In this document: one piece after another, positions 49,471-61,000 of the stretch
How positions within the stretch are numbered: position 1 is the first letter of the stretch
How the letters are laid out: each line of letters opens with the position of its first letter
NCBI GenBank assembly: GCA_003342895.1
Contig: PTFA01000111.1
Coordinates: 2,869,607-2,933,606 of the forward strand
Direction of reading: 5' to 3'
DNA: 64,000 bases
DNA from: Casuarius casuarius
Lineage: Eukaryota > Chordata > Aves > Casuariiformes > Casuariidae
The notes under the pieces: model-generated
The model's input: the letters and a program-made list of their open reading frames with translations, nothing else
What the model was told of the DNA's origin: nothing
The model's database searches: none
Program-made: the position numbers and the translations under genes

Positions 49471-52400
49471 AATGTTGAACAGAGACTTTTTCATTTTCCC
49501 TTCACAACTAGGCAAAGGTCTAAGTGGAAAAGGGCCTGAAAAGAGAACAGTTTTTCAGATTTGCACCTAAGAGACAACTGTAGAGGTATATTCCTAAACT
49601 GTGTCTAATTTATGCCCACTCAGGGAAGACAACTGGAAAACTCTGCAGAGAGCATAGTGTATGGTGCTGAGGAGGCAGCCAGTAAGAAATATTAGACTTC
49701 TGTATAACTCTGGATGTTTACGTATGGGCTCCCACAGTCATGGTCATACTCTAGCCAGCATAGGAGTTTGAGTCATTATTGCTTCCTCTTCTTTCTCTGT
49801 CTCTGCAAAAATACTGTTAAATTCTGTTGGTCTACTAATATAAAAATACTGCTGTATAAAGTACACTTAAACACATGAGACAGTGAATCTGATTTAGTGA
49901 AGGATATTCTTCAAGTTGTAAAGAGCTTTTGGAACAGATCTGTGGCTTTAGCTGAGTAACAATAACATATCACAGATAGTATAAAGTAAAATGTTGAAGT
50001 CCAAAATAACTCTACAACAGTTATAAAAAGGAGATAAATGTTTTACTCTTCAGAATGAGGTCCTATTGTATACTACTTTGGTGGATAACAAATTTACTGA
50101 ATAAAAGATGCCAGTAAAAATGTTTTGGATAAATAACTTACACTGTTTCAAAGTCAGTTCTAGAAAAATAAGGTTCACTTGAGAGAGTCATTGGAATTAA
50201 TCTGTAAAAATATTCAGTGGGCAGGATACTTAATTTTAAACTGTTTACAAGCCACCACTTGGAAAAAGGAATCTTGACAACATTAGTTCCAAAAATTAGT
50301 GGTGTAACCTTAGCCAGATTTTTCTAAGGTGATGTGTGACTTTCTGCTTACACTGAAATTCACAGTGAAGTTACNGAGATTTTAGTGCCTTGATCTGTAC
50401 TAAGGACTGTTTTCTGCAGAGGATAGATGTAGTCAGAGGTTTTTATAAGCATGCTGGTAAAACTTTGTAGAGAAATTGGGGTTTGGAAAAGTAAATGGAA
50501 ACTGATTATTGATATTGATAGCTTCCCCTCCACCCCCTAGGAGTGCTCCTGCAAACATTTTACTTGCTCTGCCAGTTCAGAAGTTCCCTCAGAAACCTTC
50601 TCACANGTAAGAAGGAACATCTGAATGCCAATATTTGCTTTTAGAAGTTAGACATGTGAGAATAGCCAAATAGAGAATGGCAGCATAGAGCACGCCATGA
50701 TTCAAAATTATGTGGTTGCTGGCAGAGAATTTATCTGTAGGCAGCAGCGAGTAAACAACAGCTTCCTGTGGTTAGGCACAGTCAAAANCAGGTTATTTTA
50801 AGGGAAGGAAATACTGCAGGGCTCAAAATGCAGAGAGAAAATAATCTCCTTTCTGCTTTATCACCAAGCTGTAACTCTAATAAAAGATCTTGGTTGAAAG
50901 CTTAGTTCTACTGAAGACAATAACTAATCAGAGCTGTTACCTCTGTANTGGGTGACTAACATAGTGGTGAGTAACAGGATGCAAAGTCCGTACTAGCAGA
51001 ATGCCCCCTCCACTTCCAAATCCTTAGTTCTGTTATCAGGGAAAAACTTAAGGTTTTTTTTTTAAGGCAGTCCAGCAACAGCATGGGCACATCTTCAGCA
51101 GTGATCACATGGTGAGAATGATGGAAACAGTGTAGAAAAGCTAAAAGACTTTAGTTATAATTGGGACTGAAGACAGATGTAGATTAATATTTACAGTATT
51201 AACAACTTGTAAAGAATCACCTTTCCCAAAGCATGACGTAATTTTCAAGAAACTAGCTTTTCATGGGAAATATCACAAATGTTATATAATCATACCAAAT
51301 AAGTATTATAATCAAATAGGCACTGGTAAAAGTAGACAAATTTGACAATTTGTGTCATATAAAAATAACCAAATGTGAGCAAAGTGATCAACCAAGCCAA
51401 ATGTAAACTACGTGAGCAAAGTCATCAACAAATCGAACCATACTTTTCCCTCCAGCCCTTTTATACAAATCTCATAGTTTAAGCTGCTACATCTTTCTGT
51501 CACACTGACTTCTACTGACTTCTCTCAAATACAATGTTAAATTCAGCATTCACAGTATTAATATTCAAGGTATTCAGGGGCCTGAAATGTCAACAAATGA
51601 ATAGGCATTATTATTTATAGGCATACATTATTTATAGCATCTCTTTGGTGGCACTGAAATAGAGCGGTGATGGGGTTTATATAAGTCTGCATAGAATTAA
51701 CTGCACAGGGAATCTAGGAATGGCAGCAGCCATGTTGTGCCAGGTTTTTGAGAATACTTTGCGCTCGGTCAGCCAGGAATTCATGTAAAACTTTAACGGC
51801 GGTTGCAGTTTGCTTGCTGTTCCTGGCGAGGATCCCGGTCAGTTGCTGTGTGAAGACTGGGGGAAGAGACGGTGAGGGAAAAAACATCAAGTCAGTCTCA
51901 CTTCCTCCCAGTGATCTTAGTGAATCGGTGCTGATAAGCAAGCCAAGGAGTGAGAGGAATTTCGGTGCAAGAAGATTAATCGAGACAAGGGTTTGTTTTC
52001 CATGTTGTTAAAAAGGGGTTGGCCTCTATTAGTCTTGATGATTGTTTACTGTGTTTTGCTGGCTTAGAAAGGGAATTAGTGTCTGGTGTTTTCTCAGATT
52101 TCTGTGAGTAACTGCGCTGATTTCTAGAGGCAGGTGTTTGTTAGCTTTTATGGATTTTTTTTATTTAACAGATAAGGAAACTGAACAAGCTCTACGGCCC
52201 AGGACCGTGTTTGCCTTGCTCTCATAGTGATGTCAGTGAGAGCTCTACTTTCAAAACATATCAGTGCCTAAAAGAAAAAGGTGAATATGCACATTTATAT
52301 GTTTTCTTTTTTTTTACAAGCTTTGTATTTCTTCTAGCCCCTCAGTAAGAGTAGTGTTCCTGAAATGGTTTGCAGTAAACCAGAGAGCACTAATTTTCAG

Positions 52401-54992
52401 CATGCCACAATCACAGGCATTAAGACCCAAATATCTTTTAGGACCACTGCAACTCCCTGATTCTAAGTTCACAGCTTTCCTATGGGGCTGTACAAAGTCT
52501 CTATCTAAATAACAGTGTAATTGCTGGCACCAGTGGCCGTGCCACTGGAACCTATTAAGAGAAAGCAGGAATAGCAGAGCTACTGTACCAGCTTGGAAAA
52601 CTTATGAACACCTTTAGGATATCTAGGGCTTTCTTAGATGCTCAGATCTGTCTGGCACTTTTGCTCTATTACAGCTTACAGGGGCTCTAATGATCCTCAA
52701 TTACTCAACCTAGACTGAGAACATTTTCATTGCAATAGCTTGGGCTTATACTCATGTACTCCCCAATCCTTTTAAACACGAAGCTGCCTGCCAACTGCTG
52801 GGAAGGCAGAGCCCTGCCGGCTTTGTTAAAGCACAATGGAGAAGTTTCATTACAGATAATGGCCATAGCCATTGCTGGCTCTTCCTCCTCCCAGGTTAAT
52901 GCCTTTGTGCACTCGCCTTATCCTTACCTCAGCACTGCATGGGGCTATTAGTTCCTTGGTGCTTCAGTGGGAATTGCTGCNAGGCTGTGATTCAGAGGCA
53001 CCAGTATCATCCAAATAAGTGATAATAACTCCAAGCAGTGAGTCCTTTGCTCCACATTAATACAGCCTTTTTTGGAATCGTGACACTAGCCCTGTGGCAT
53101 CTGCATTGGCAACAAGATCTTTCTTCAAACATAGCCAATACGTTTGGTGAGAGGGGGCTCTCTGCTTCTCCATGAACCTCTGAGTTGGCCAGTGAGCAGG
53201 GAGGATAGAGTCTCAGTAGTATGTTTCGGGAACCTGCACATAGAGGGGGGAGCGCCATAAACCATGTGGAAAAATGCTACATCTAACAGAGATTAAGCAC
53301 ATAAGAAGCAGGAGTACAGACAAGAAGCACACTTTTTTAAGGTATATCATTTTGGCCAGATGTGCACCTAGATGTTACTTGTAAAAGCCATCACTGGACT
53401 GAGATCTGAGCCCTTTTATACTGTTTTCCTAGTAAGTTTTATTATCCTATGGCTCATTCTTTGAAATTCATAGGGCAGGATTATGTCCTGCTCTGTCCAG
53501 TTTATCATTTTGCAGGCATACAAAGTAACCATAGCATTCTTACATACCATTAAAGGTGGAAAAAAAATTCTCTCAGAAAATGCTGCTTTTTCCCATTTGA
53601 GAATGGACTGATTTGGGGGTTGGGAAAGAACAAGTCTTTCATAAGTCAAGAGGGAACCTTTTAGGAACTTTTACTTTGTGTTTAGAAGTGACTTCTTGTT
53701 TACAAATGTGTCTTCTGCAATTATAAAAAGAAAAAAATCAAAATGGAAGCAAAACATCTTCTTTTTTGTTGAAAGTAAGTATGCTTATTATTATGCTTCA
53801 AANTATTCCTTAATGGAACTGACAACATCTTTGTTCTTGTGCTGGTCTGAAATGGAAAGAAGTGTGGGAAAGTAAGAATTTCCCATGGACTGGACACTTA
53901 AAATTCTGATCTTTTTCCACACGGAAGAAAATAAAAGGCACGTCTGATTTACTTTGCAGCATTAAGATAAGCCTGTGCTAGTCCCTGTGGAACCAATTTA
54001 TCATGTGTTTTTGCATGATTTTTACATCTTCAGTACAACATTTTCTGCAGACACCTTAGTCTAAGAGTGCATTTCCAAAACCATTCTTTGTCCAAACAGA
54101 TTAGTTATACTGGTTATTTCGACAAGCATAGGAAATTGCTTCCACTCATAGAATTTGACTTCCCAGACAAAAAATAAACGTTTAGGAACTAAAAGGCTAG
54201 GATTTTAAAGTCCAGGTTGAGTTCATAGAGTTGGCAGGTAGAAACACTGGCCTGTTAAACTTGTAAATGACATCAGGCTTAGAAGTTCTTCAGAGGCAAT
54301 AATCATAATGATATTTAAGTTGCTGGAGAATGATTAGCAACATTTAGACTGAAGTACCTCCTTGAACATACTGGATCTCTTCCAAACCTAAGACAATCCT
54401 TTCCCTAAAAGTTCACTGTAAAGATTAGTTTCCAGGCTGGCTTTTCTTCGAGGAGTGCTTTATAGTTTCTAAGCTCACAGTAAGGATTACATTCTCTTCC
54501 TGGAGCTTAAAAAATAATTTGAGGTAAAACAAAGTTTGACCAATTAGGTTTACTTATCATTGCCTACTGTTTGCAACTTAATGGAAACCTTCCTTTCAGT
54601 GATCACCAATGGTTCTAATAATTGCCATCTTTAACATTTGTTTAAAATCTTGGGCATTTAGCCTTCTTGCTGAACACTCACAACTCCCTCTGAAGTCAAT
54701 GGCGGCTGAGAACAGTCAGGATGTTGCATGACTGAGCCCTGTGCTGTCTGACCTTCCTTGTCCTCAGAAGTGCTCTTCCCTATCTGTAGTTGCAGTTCAG
54801 CAGGGCTCTGCAAGCATTCAGGAGCGCAGGGATTGCCTAAGCAAACCCTAATGGCTCAGTCCATCTCCACGATTACCAGCCACAGGCATTGGCCGTATGA
54901 CTGTGGTAATGCGAGGTAGTTAACGGCTAACTTCACAGACGAGATCACCAGAGCTGCTTGGCTCTGATTTTCTTTTCTCCCTTTTTCACCAG
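49471..54992. other. Intergenic region between copies 2 and 3
   Basis: About 5.5 kb without recognisable exons except the possible promoter and 5' exon at 51670-51871. The open frame at 51748-52011 overlaps the CpG-richer part and is not supported as a protein. The rest is ordinary AT-rich DNA. Confidence 0.5.
51670..51871 (+). promoter_or_regulatory. Candidate TATA promoter and 5' untranslated exon of copy 3
   Basis: A consensus TATATAAG lies at about 51677-51684 and is followed by a CpG-enriched stretch (TTGCGCTCGG, AACGGCGG, GGCGAGG, CCCGG). A good splice donor, ACG|GTGAGG, follows at 51872. This would give a non-coding first exon of about 160 nt starting near 51710, spliced to the acceptor at 54991-54992. 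Supported only by motif arrangement, composition and position. Confidence 0.33.
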
Positions 54993-55062
54993 AATTTATG
55001 TAACCAGCTATGCACCTGCTACACACGAGAGGAAGCCAAGAAGTTTACCAGGGAAAACAATG
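54993..55062 (+). CDS. Copy 3 exon 1 (start codon)
   Basis: A 70-nt exon after the strong acceptor TTCTCCCTTTTTCACCAG with donor GTAAGA. ATG 55010 opens [12 protein letters not shown]..., and the exon ends TG, completing Trp with the first G of exon 2 exactly as in copy 1. A short ATG-TAA precedes it. The ATG at the exon's end (55060-55062) is out of frame. The start is predicted from phase and is not confirmed by transcript. Confidence 0.65.
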
Positions 55063-58000
55063 GTAAGAAAAGACATTCACTGAGGGTCTTTCCTGGTTTC
55101 AAGTGTTGTGTGTAAGAAAATGTTAACTGATTTCTCTTTTTAAAAAGCTTATTGAGAATCTAAGAGCAGATAATAGAGATTTATAACCAATGGCCTTTGA
55201 AGTCCACTACCCTATTTTTATAAGACAGGAGGTTTAGGAGTATTTATAATGTATAATATAACAGAATTAATATGAATTCATCACTTTGTGGTATCTGTTA
55301 AACTATCTAACACATTCAAGGAAGTACTTTTTAATATGAATTGCTAATCGCTGTCCAGAAACAGTTCTAAAATACTATTATGTTTATTCCCCCTGGAGAA
55401 TTACTAAGCCTAAAAAAAATTATAAATTTGAAAGGGCAGTGTTTCTACCTGCCAAATCTATGAACTCAGCCTGGACTTTGAAAGCCTGTCTACCAGTCAG
55501 TAGATATATTCTAGAATATGCTTTTTACTTCAGGTCTTTAAGCTGTTTCTTGCAAACACCTTGAGCAGTTAAGCTGTGTGCTGAAATATTCTTAGGTTCT
55601 TCTAGGAAGATGCCCAAGGTTAAGCCCACTGCTGCAACCTTGATTTTGCAGATGGCCGCATGGCTGAAGCATGGATTTCCAGATGCTGTGTGTAGCACTG
55701 GGTGCAGTAGTCGAGCCATTAATACCATAACCAAGTGTGCAGCCAAACCAGTTGTGCTGACTCAAGGAGCCTTAGCAGAAGTATGTTGCATGACACACAA
55801 CAGCTTGTCTCAGGGGTACTTCAATAAACTTGCAAGTATCCAACCACTCATTCTGTCAGAAACACCTGCTGAGATCGATGCAAATCTCAATAAAGAAATG
55901 CACACAAGAAGTTATTTCCTGTGTAAAAGAAAAAAAATTTACAGATTTTTAGAAAACTCAGGAACTCTTCTGTGTATTCAGGAGCTCCATCTGCCGACAG
56001 TATTTGGTAGCTCTTTGCATCTTTNTTGAGTCCTCATAACACTAATAGTTTAAAATGTTAGAAAGCTTACAAATACTTCTTGTAATATTACTTTTTTACT
56101 TTTAATTTCAGGAGCTGCCTAAAAATTTGGATACTTTTATTCTTTTTTCCAAGAACCTTTGTATCAAATGCTTCAAAACCCAATATTTTACTGATATTGG
56201 CTGATGATCTGGGTATTGGAGATGTAGGTTGCTATGGGAATGATACAATAAGGTAAGGATGTATTCAACAAAATAAATTATCCCTTCCTGGTGAATTTTA
56301 GTGTAAAAAATGCTGATGACACTTAGTACTAGAAAATCTATTATTAATTAATGNCACTGCAACAGCAGACATACATATTTTGAATTTAACAGATTAATTT
56401 ATTTAGACATATTTCTTTTCAAAGCATAAAAAATAAATGTTCTACAGCAGTTGCTAGTGGAATAATAATTATACAAGCATGCTTGAGTGACTTTCTTAGA
56501 CTTCTAATTTTCATCTTATACAGTCAGAACTTTGTAAACGTACACACGAACTATATTTTCCTGGTATGCATACTTTGTAAATTACACCAACTCAAGGGTT
56601 AAAATATCAAATATTAATCTCAGTCCTTAATATCCAACAACAACTCTAGCAGGCATGTGATGGAATGACAGCTCAGTCTGTATCATATATTTATCCCTAG
56701 TGCAGTTATCAATCTTTATACAAATAAATGTTAATAAACACTGTGTCTGTGCACATGCACGTGTTGAGTTTGCAAAGAGAATTATAAATATTTGTTCTCA
56801 GTCATTCAAGGTACAGTAAGTTTTAGTTTTATTTCTTAAACTTTAAAAATAACAAAGTCTTATTTTTGCCACAGACTAAATGATAATGAAACCACTTTTT
56901 TGGAATGCAAAATATCCTCTACTTAATCTAACCTACCATCGTCTTCCAAATTGTGTTGTCCTGCATGCATTACTGCAGTCTTTTATCACGCTGCTGCATG
57001 AGCATTTGATATGGGATGGACCTGAATTGCCTTTTCTTTCTATGTAGTTATTAACAAAAACACCTTCGTCAATGGAAAATTCATTTTTAAGAAAAATCAA
57101 GGCGTCTTCAAAAATATGTAACATAAAGCTTTCCTAGCTGAGTTGTAGCTAAAAAGAGATTTGAAAATTTGGTGGTGATGTCCTTAATAAAACTAGGGAC
57201 AATGAGTGGGATACTAAGAACATCTGCATAATACATGTTGTCAGAGACCTGATTTTCTCTTTAGGACCCCTAACATTGACAGCCTGGCAAAGGAAGGAGT
57301 GAAACTTACTCAGCACATTGCTGCAGCTGCTGTCTGTACGCCAAGCAGAGCAGCCTTCCTCACGGGCAGATACCCCATCAGATCAGGTTGGATTCTCTCT
57401 AATGGTTCACTGCAGTTTGTCTAGCCATTATTGCTATTAAAAATGCCCTTAGATAAACTTTTTAAAGATTAGTTAATCTGATGTTTTGGGGCCTCAGAGA
57501 GAAGGGCAAAAACAAAGATGACTAGATTTATTGGTTGATTTCTATGAGAAAATCCCCACATTAAATACCTTTAATGTAGCTATATAACAACACAGACATA
57601 GATGACTCTACCTGAAGGTAGAAACATGAAGAAGGTAATTGTACAAGCACAGTATATGCCATGGTATTAAGATTATATTAAGCAAAGAAAAGCATAATAT
57701 TCTGAATATCCTGACAAATACAATTAAATCTGTCAGACGATGGAACAGCTGTCAATAAGGTAGTTTTAAAACAAATGTACTCCAACCATTCAAAACCACG
57801 ATAGAAAACTTCAGCCAGTTTCTATGTCAGTAATCATCAGTGTAGCTCTTCTGGTATGATCCTGACTTGCTAAGGAGTTAGATTTATGGAGAATGTAATC
57901 GTGAACTGTAATTTTAGGAAGTATGTACAGCTGGCTCTGTAAACTTGCTGTTCTATATAAAACTCTTCATGCCTTTTACAACATATTTTGATAGAACTTT

Positions 58001-61000
58001 GGTTTTAAGGACAAGGATACCTAAGGCAGCTATTCAGTTGTCTAAACCTAGGCATCTTAGTGCTATTTTAGACACCCTAGAATATGTGAGATATCTGCAT
58101 TGGACTAGCACATACGACACAAGACTTAGAAGAGACATCCTTCTGAATGCCAATCAGAATAACCTAGGGCATATAAAATGGCTTATAAAAAAGTACTAGG
58201 CTTAGGGAACTGAATCCCATACTTACATTCATTAGAAAGAATCATCTGAACAGAGATAAAACGACTTGAATTATTTAAATGCTGTTACTCCTCTCCAGGG
58301 ATGGCATCCAGCACTGAGAGGCGTATTCTTTTTTGGAATGGGTGTTCTGGTGGGCTCCCGCCAAATGAAACCACTTTTTCCAAAATACTGCACCAGCAAG
58401 GTTATTCGACAGCACTTGTAGGTATGAGGCATAGCAATTTGCCACCTTTTCATTGTTTGTTATTCAGATGAGGCTGTTTCCATAAATATTTTTCTTTGAC
58501 AGTATGTCTAGGATCAGCTAACTACAGTTTCTTGTCTATACAAGTTTCAAAAACAGCAAGGTTTTTAAAATCCCATCCACAACCCCCAATGTCTTGGCAA
58601 CATATGTGATAAATCCAAAATGAAGACACACGGAATACATAGATATACACTGCAAACAGATATAAATGCAATGGAAAAAATTTATTTGCTCAGTATAAAC
58701 TGCTTCAGGAAAAAAAACACAGAGATATTAACTGATCTATTAAAGCAGAAAAATGTCTGCCAGTTGGTAGTCAGACACTACAGTGTTCTTAATTGTATCT
58801 GACAGCTGGATTTTCTGTACTTAGGCATCCTGCTTATTATCACAGTTAAGACTCTAAAAAGACCTTTATTATCTGCAAAAAGCAACTCAGCTAAGTGAGA
58901 CAAAAAGGCTGAAAGACTTCCATACACTTCAGTGGGTTTGGGATCAGAACCCATGCTCAAGAAAGAAAATTGTACTCTGCTAATTTTGCCTGAATAGCAA
59001 TTAAAGGATGTGTGTTTAAGCACCTCTCATTTTTAAACTCTATGTTGTCAAAGGTGTTAGGTGCTTAATTATAATTACTGTGAATTTCATCCCTCTGCTG
59101 GGGTCCCCCACAGTGAGGTGTAATTTAGTTCTTAAATTGTGGACTGAAGTGAGTCTTCGTTATGTACTGGCTTCAAAAAACCTCTGCAAAGGGGAGGACT
59201 TGCCCTAGCTCATTGCAGTCTGGTTTAGCTGATGCTATAAAATACATCCGTATACATGAGCACAGATGTGGTTAGCAGTCCTCGGAAGTTATTTGTCTGG
59301 CTCATAGCCCCTAAGCCCATGGTTATAGACTGTCCTTCAGTGTCAGGATAATTACACTGTTCTGTAATATGACTTCATTAAGGCTCATTAGCAATATATG
59401 ACATGATCACTCCTGTTGTACTGGATAATTAGAATGGCCCATTTTTTTCTACTTATTTTAAGATAAATATAGACATGTAAAGCCAACGTGTACACCTTCT
59501 TACTGAAACTTCTTCCTGAATGCGAAGGTCACATTGAACTGGTGTGTAAATTAGCTAATATTTTTGCGCTTAGCTGCTTCTTTTGGCACATAAGATTCCC
59601 CTGCGCTCTCCCCTCCTCCCCCCACCACTAATGCGAGGCTAGGTCATCGTATTCAAATAAAAAGCACCAAATATCACAAGCATATTTGTTCTCATTCAGG
59701 AAGGCCTCCAAGCTGGGCCATTTACCCTACGTGGAATTTTTTAAATTGAGATAGGTGAGGAAAACCAGCTGTTGTAGTCAGATAATGCCAGCACGTGTGA
59801 GTGCTAACTGAGAGCCGGCCCCCATTCCACACCTGCTCCTTCCGTGGCTGGGCCATAACAGAGGAGCACCACCAACCTGTTACAGATACAGGCAGAAGTA
59901 CCTGTAGGTACAAAGGCAGAAGGAGTAATGCCTTTGGATCTAACAGCTTTCTTTTATATTTTCAGGGAAGTGGCATCTGGGTGTGAACTGCAAATCCCGC
60001 TATGATCACTGCCACCACCCTTTAAATCATGGCTTNGATTATTTTTATGGCATGCCTTTTACCCTTTTGAATGAGTGTCAAGGCACAGATGAACCTGAAC
60101 TGGCCAAGTCTTTGCAAGATACCTATTGGCTATACACACAGATAATCATCCTTGCAGTGCTTACGCTTCTGATTGGAAAACTTACCAACTTATTCTCAGT
60201 AAAATGGAAAATAATCATATGTCTGGCCATCTGTGGTTCCCTGTATTTCATTTCCTGGTTCTCCAGCTATGGATTCACCAAGTACTGGAACTGTATCCTG
60301 ATGAGAAACCATGATATCACTGAACAACCAATGAAGCTAGAAAAAATCACTTCTAATATGCTTAAGGAGGCAATTTCATTCATTGAAAGGTAACCAACAA
60401 AAATCACATTACTTTTTCATGATTTTTTTTAAATGATATTATTGCTGTGTCATACAGCACTAGGTTGGCAGGTGGCATGCTGAACTAGCTACTCCTGGCT
60501 AGTTCACTCCATGCTGGCCAGCATCAATTTGCTCTTTCTGCATGTTCCTCTAATTGTCAGCATCCAACTGCTGTCTTTTTTCTTACATGCTGTTTGTCAG
60601 CATCTCAGGAATGGGAAGAGGATTTTGTTCTTTCCAGGACTTGTTTACCTAATACAAAGGGGTCCTGTCCAAAGACTGGGCCTTCTGACAGTAGGCACGC
60701 AAAAATGATCTTGGCTTGATGGATGGACTGTCATATGAAGTGTTGCAGGTTAATATTTTTACAAACAGGAGAGTGATGCTGAGTTTTGTTCTGTCTTGCC
60801 TTTTTTCCAAAGATGTCCTTCCTTTACACAAACATTGATAACTTCAACTAAAACTAAACTAAGCATTTAATTCTCAGTTCTGCCATGTGTCAAATCTGGG
60901 CATATCCCTGATTAGGATTATACCATTTCTTTAAGACTTGATTTCTTACGTGAAATTGGAGGTTGGAGAAAAATCTCTTTTCTGTAAAACTCTGAATATA

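Noticed and set aside
55610..56029. 139-codon open frame in intron 1 of copy 3
   Set aside because: No family resemblance, ends at an N, and also partly open on the minus strand. It lies between two well-supported exons of another gene.
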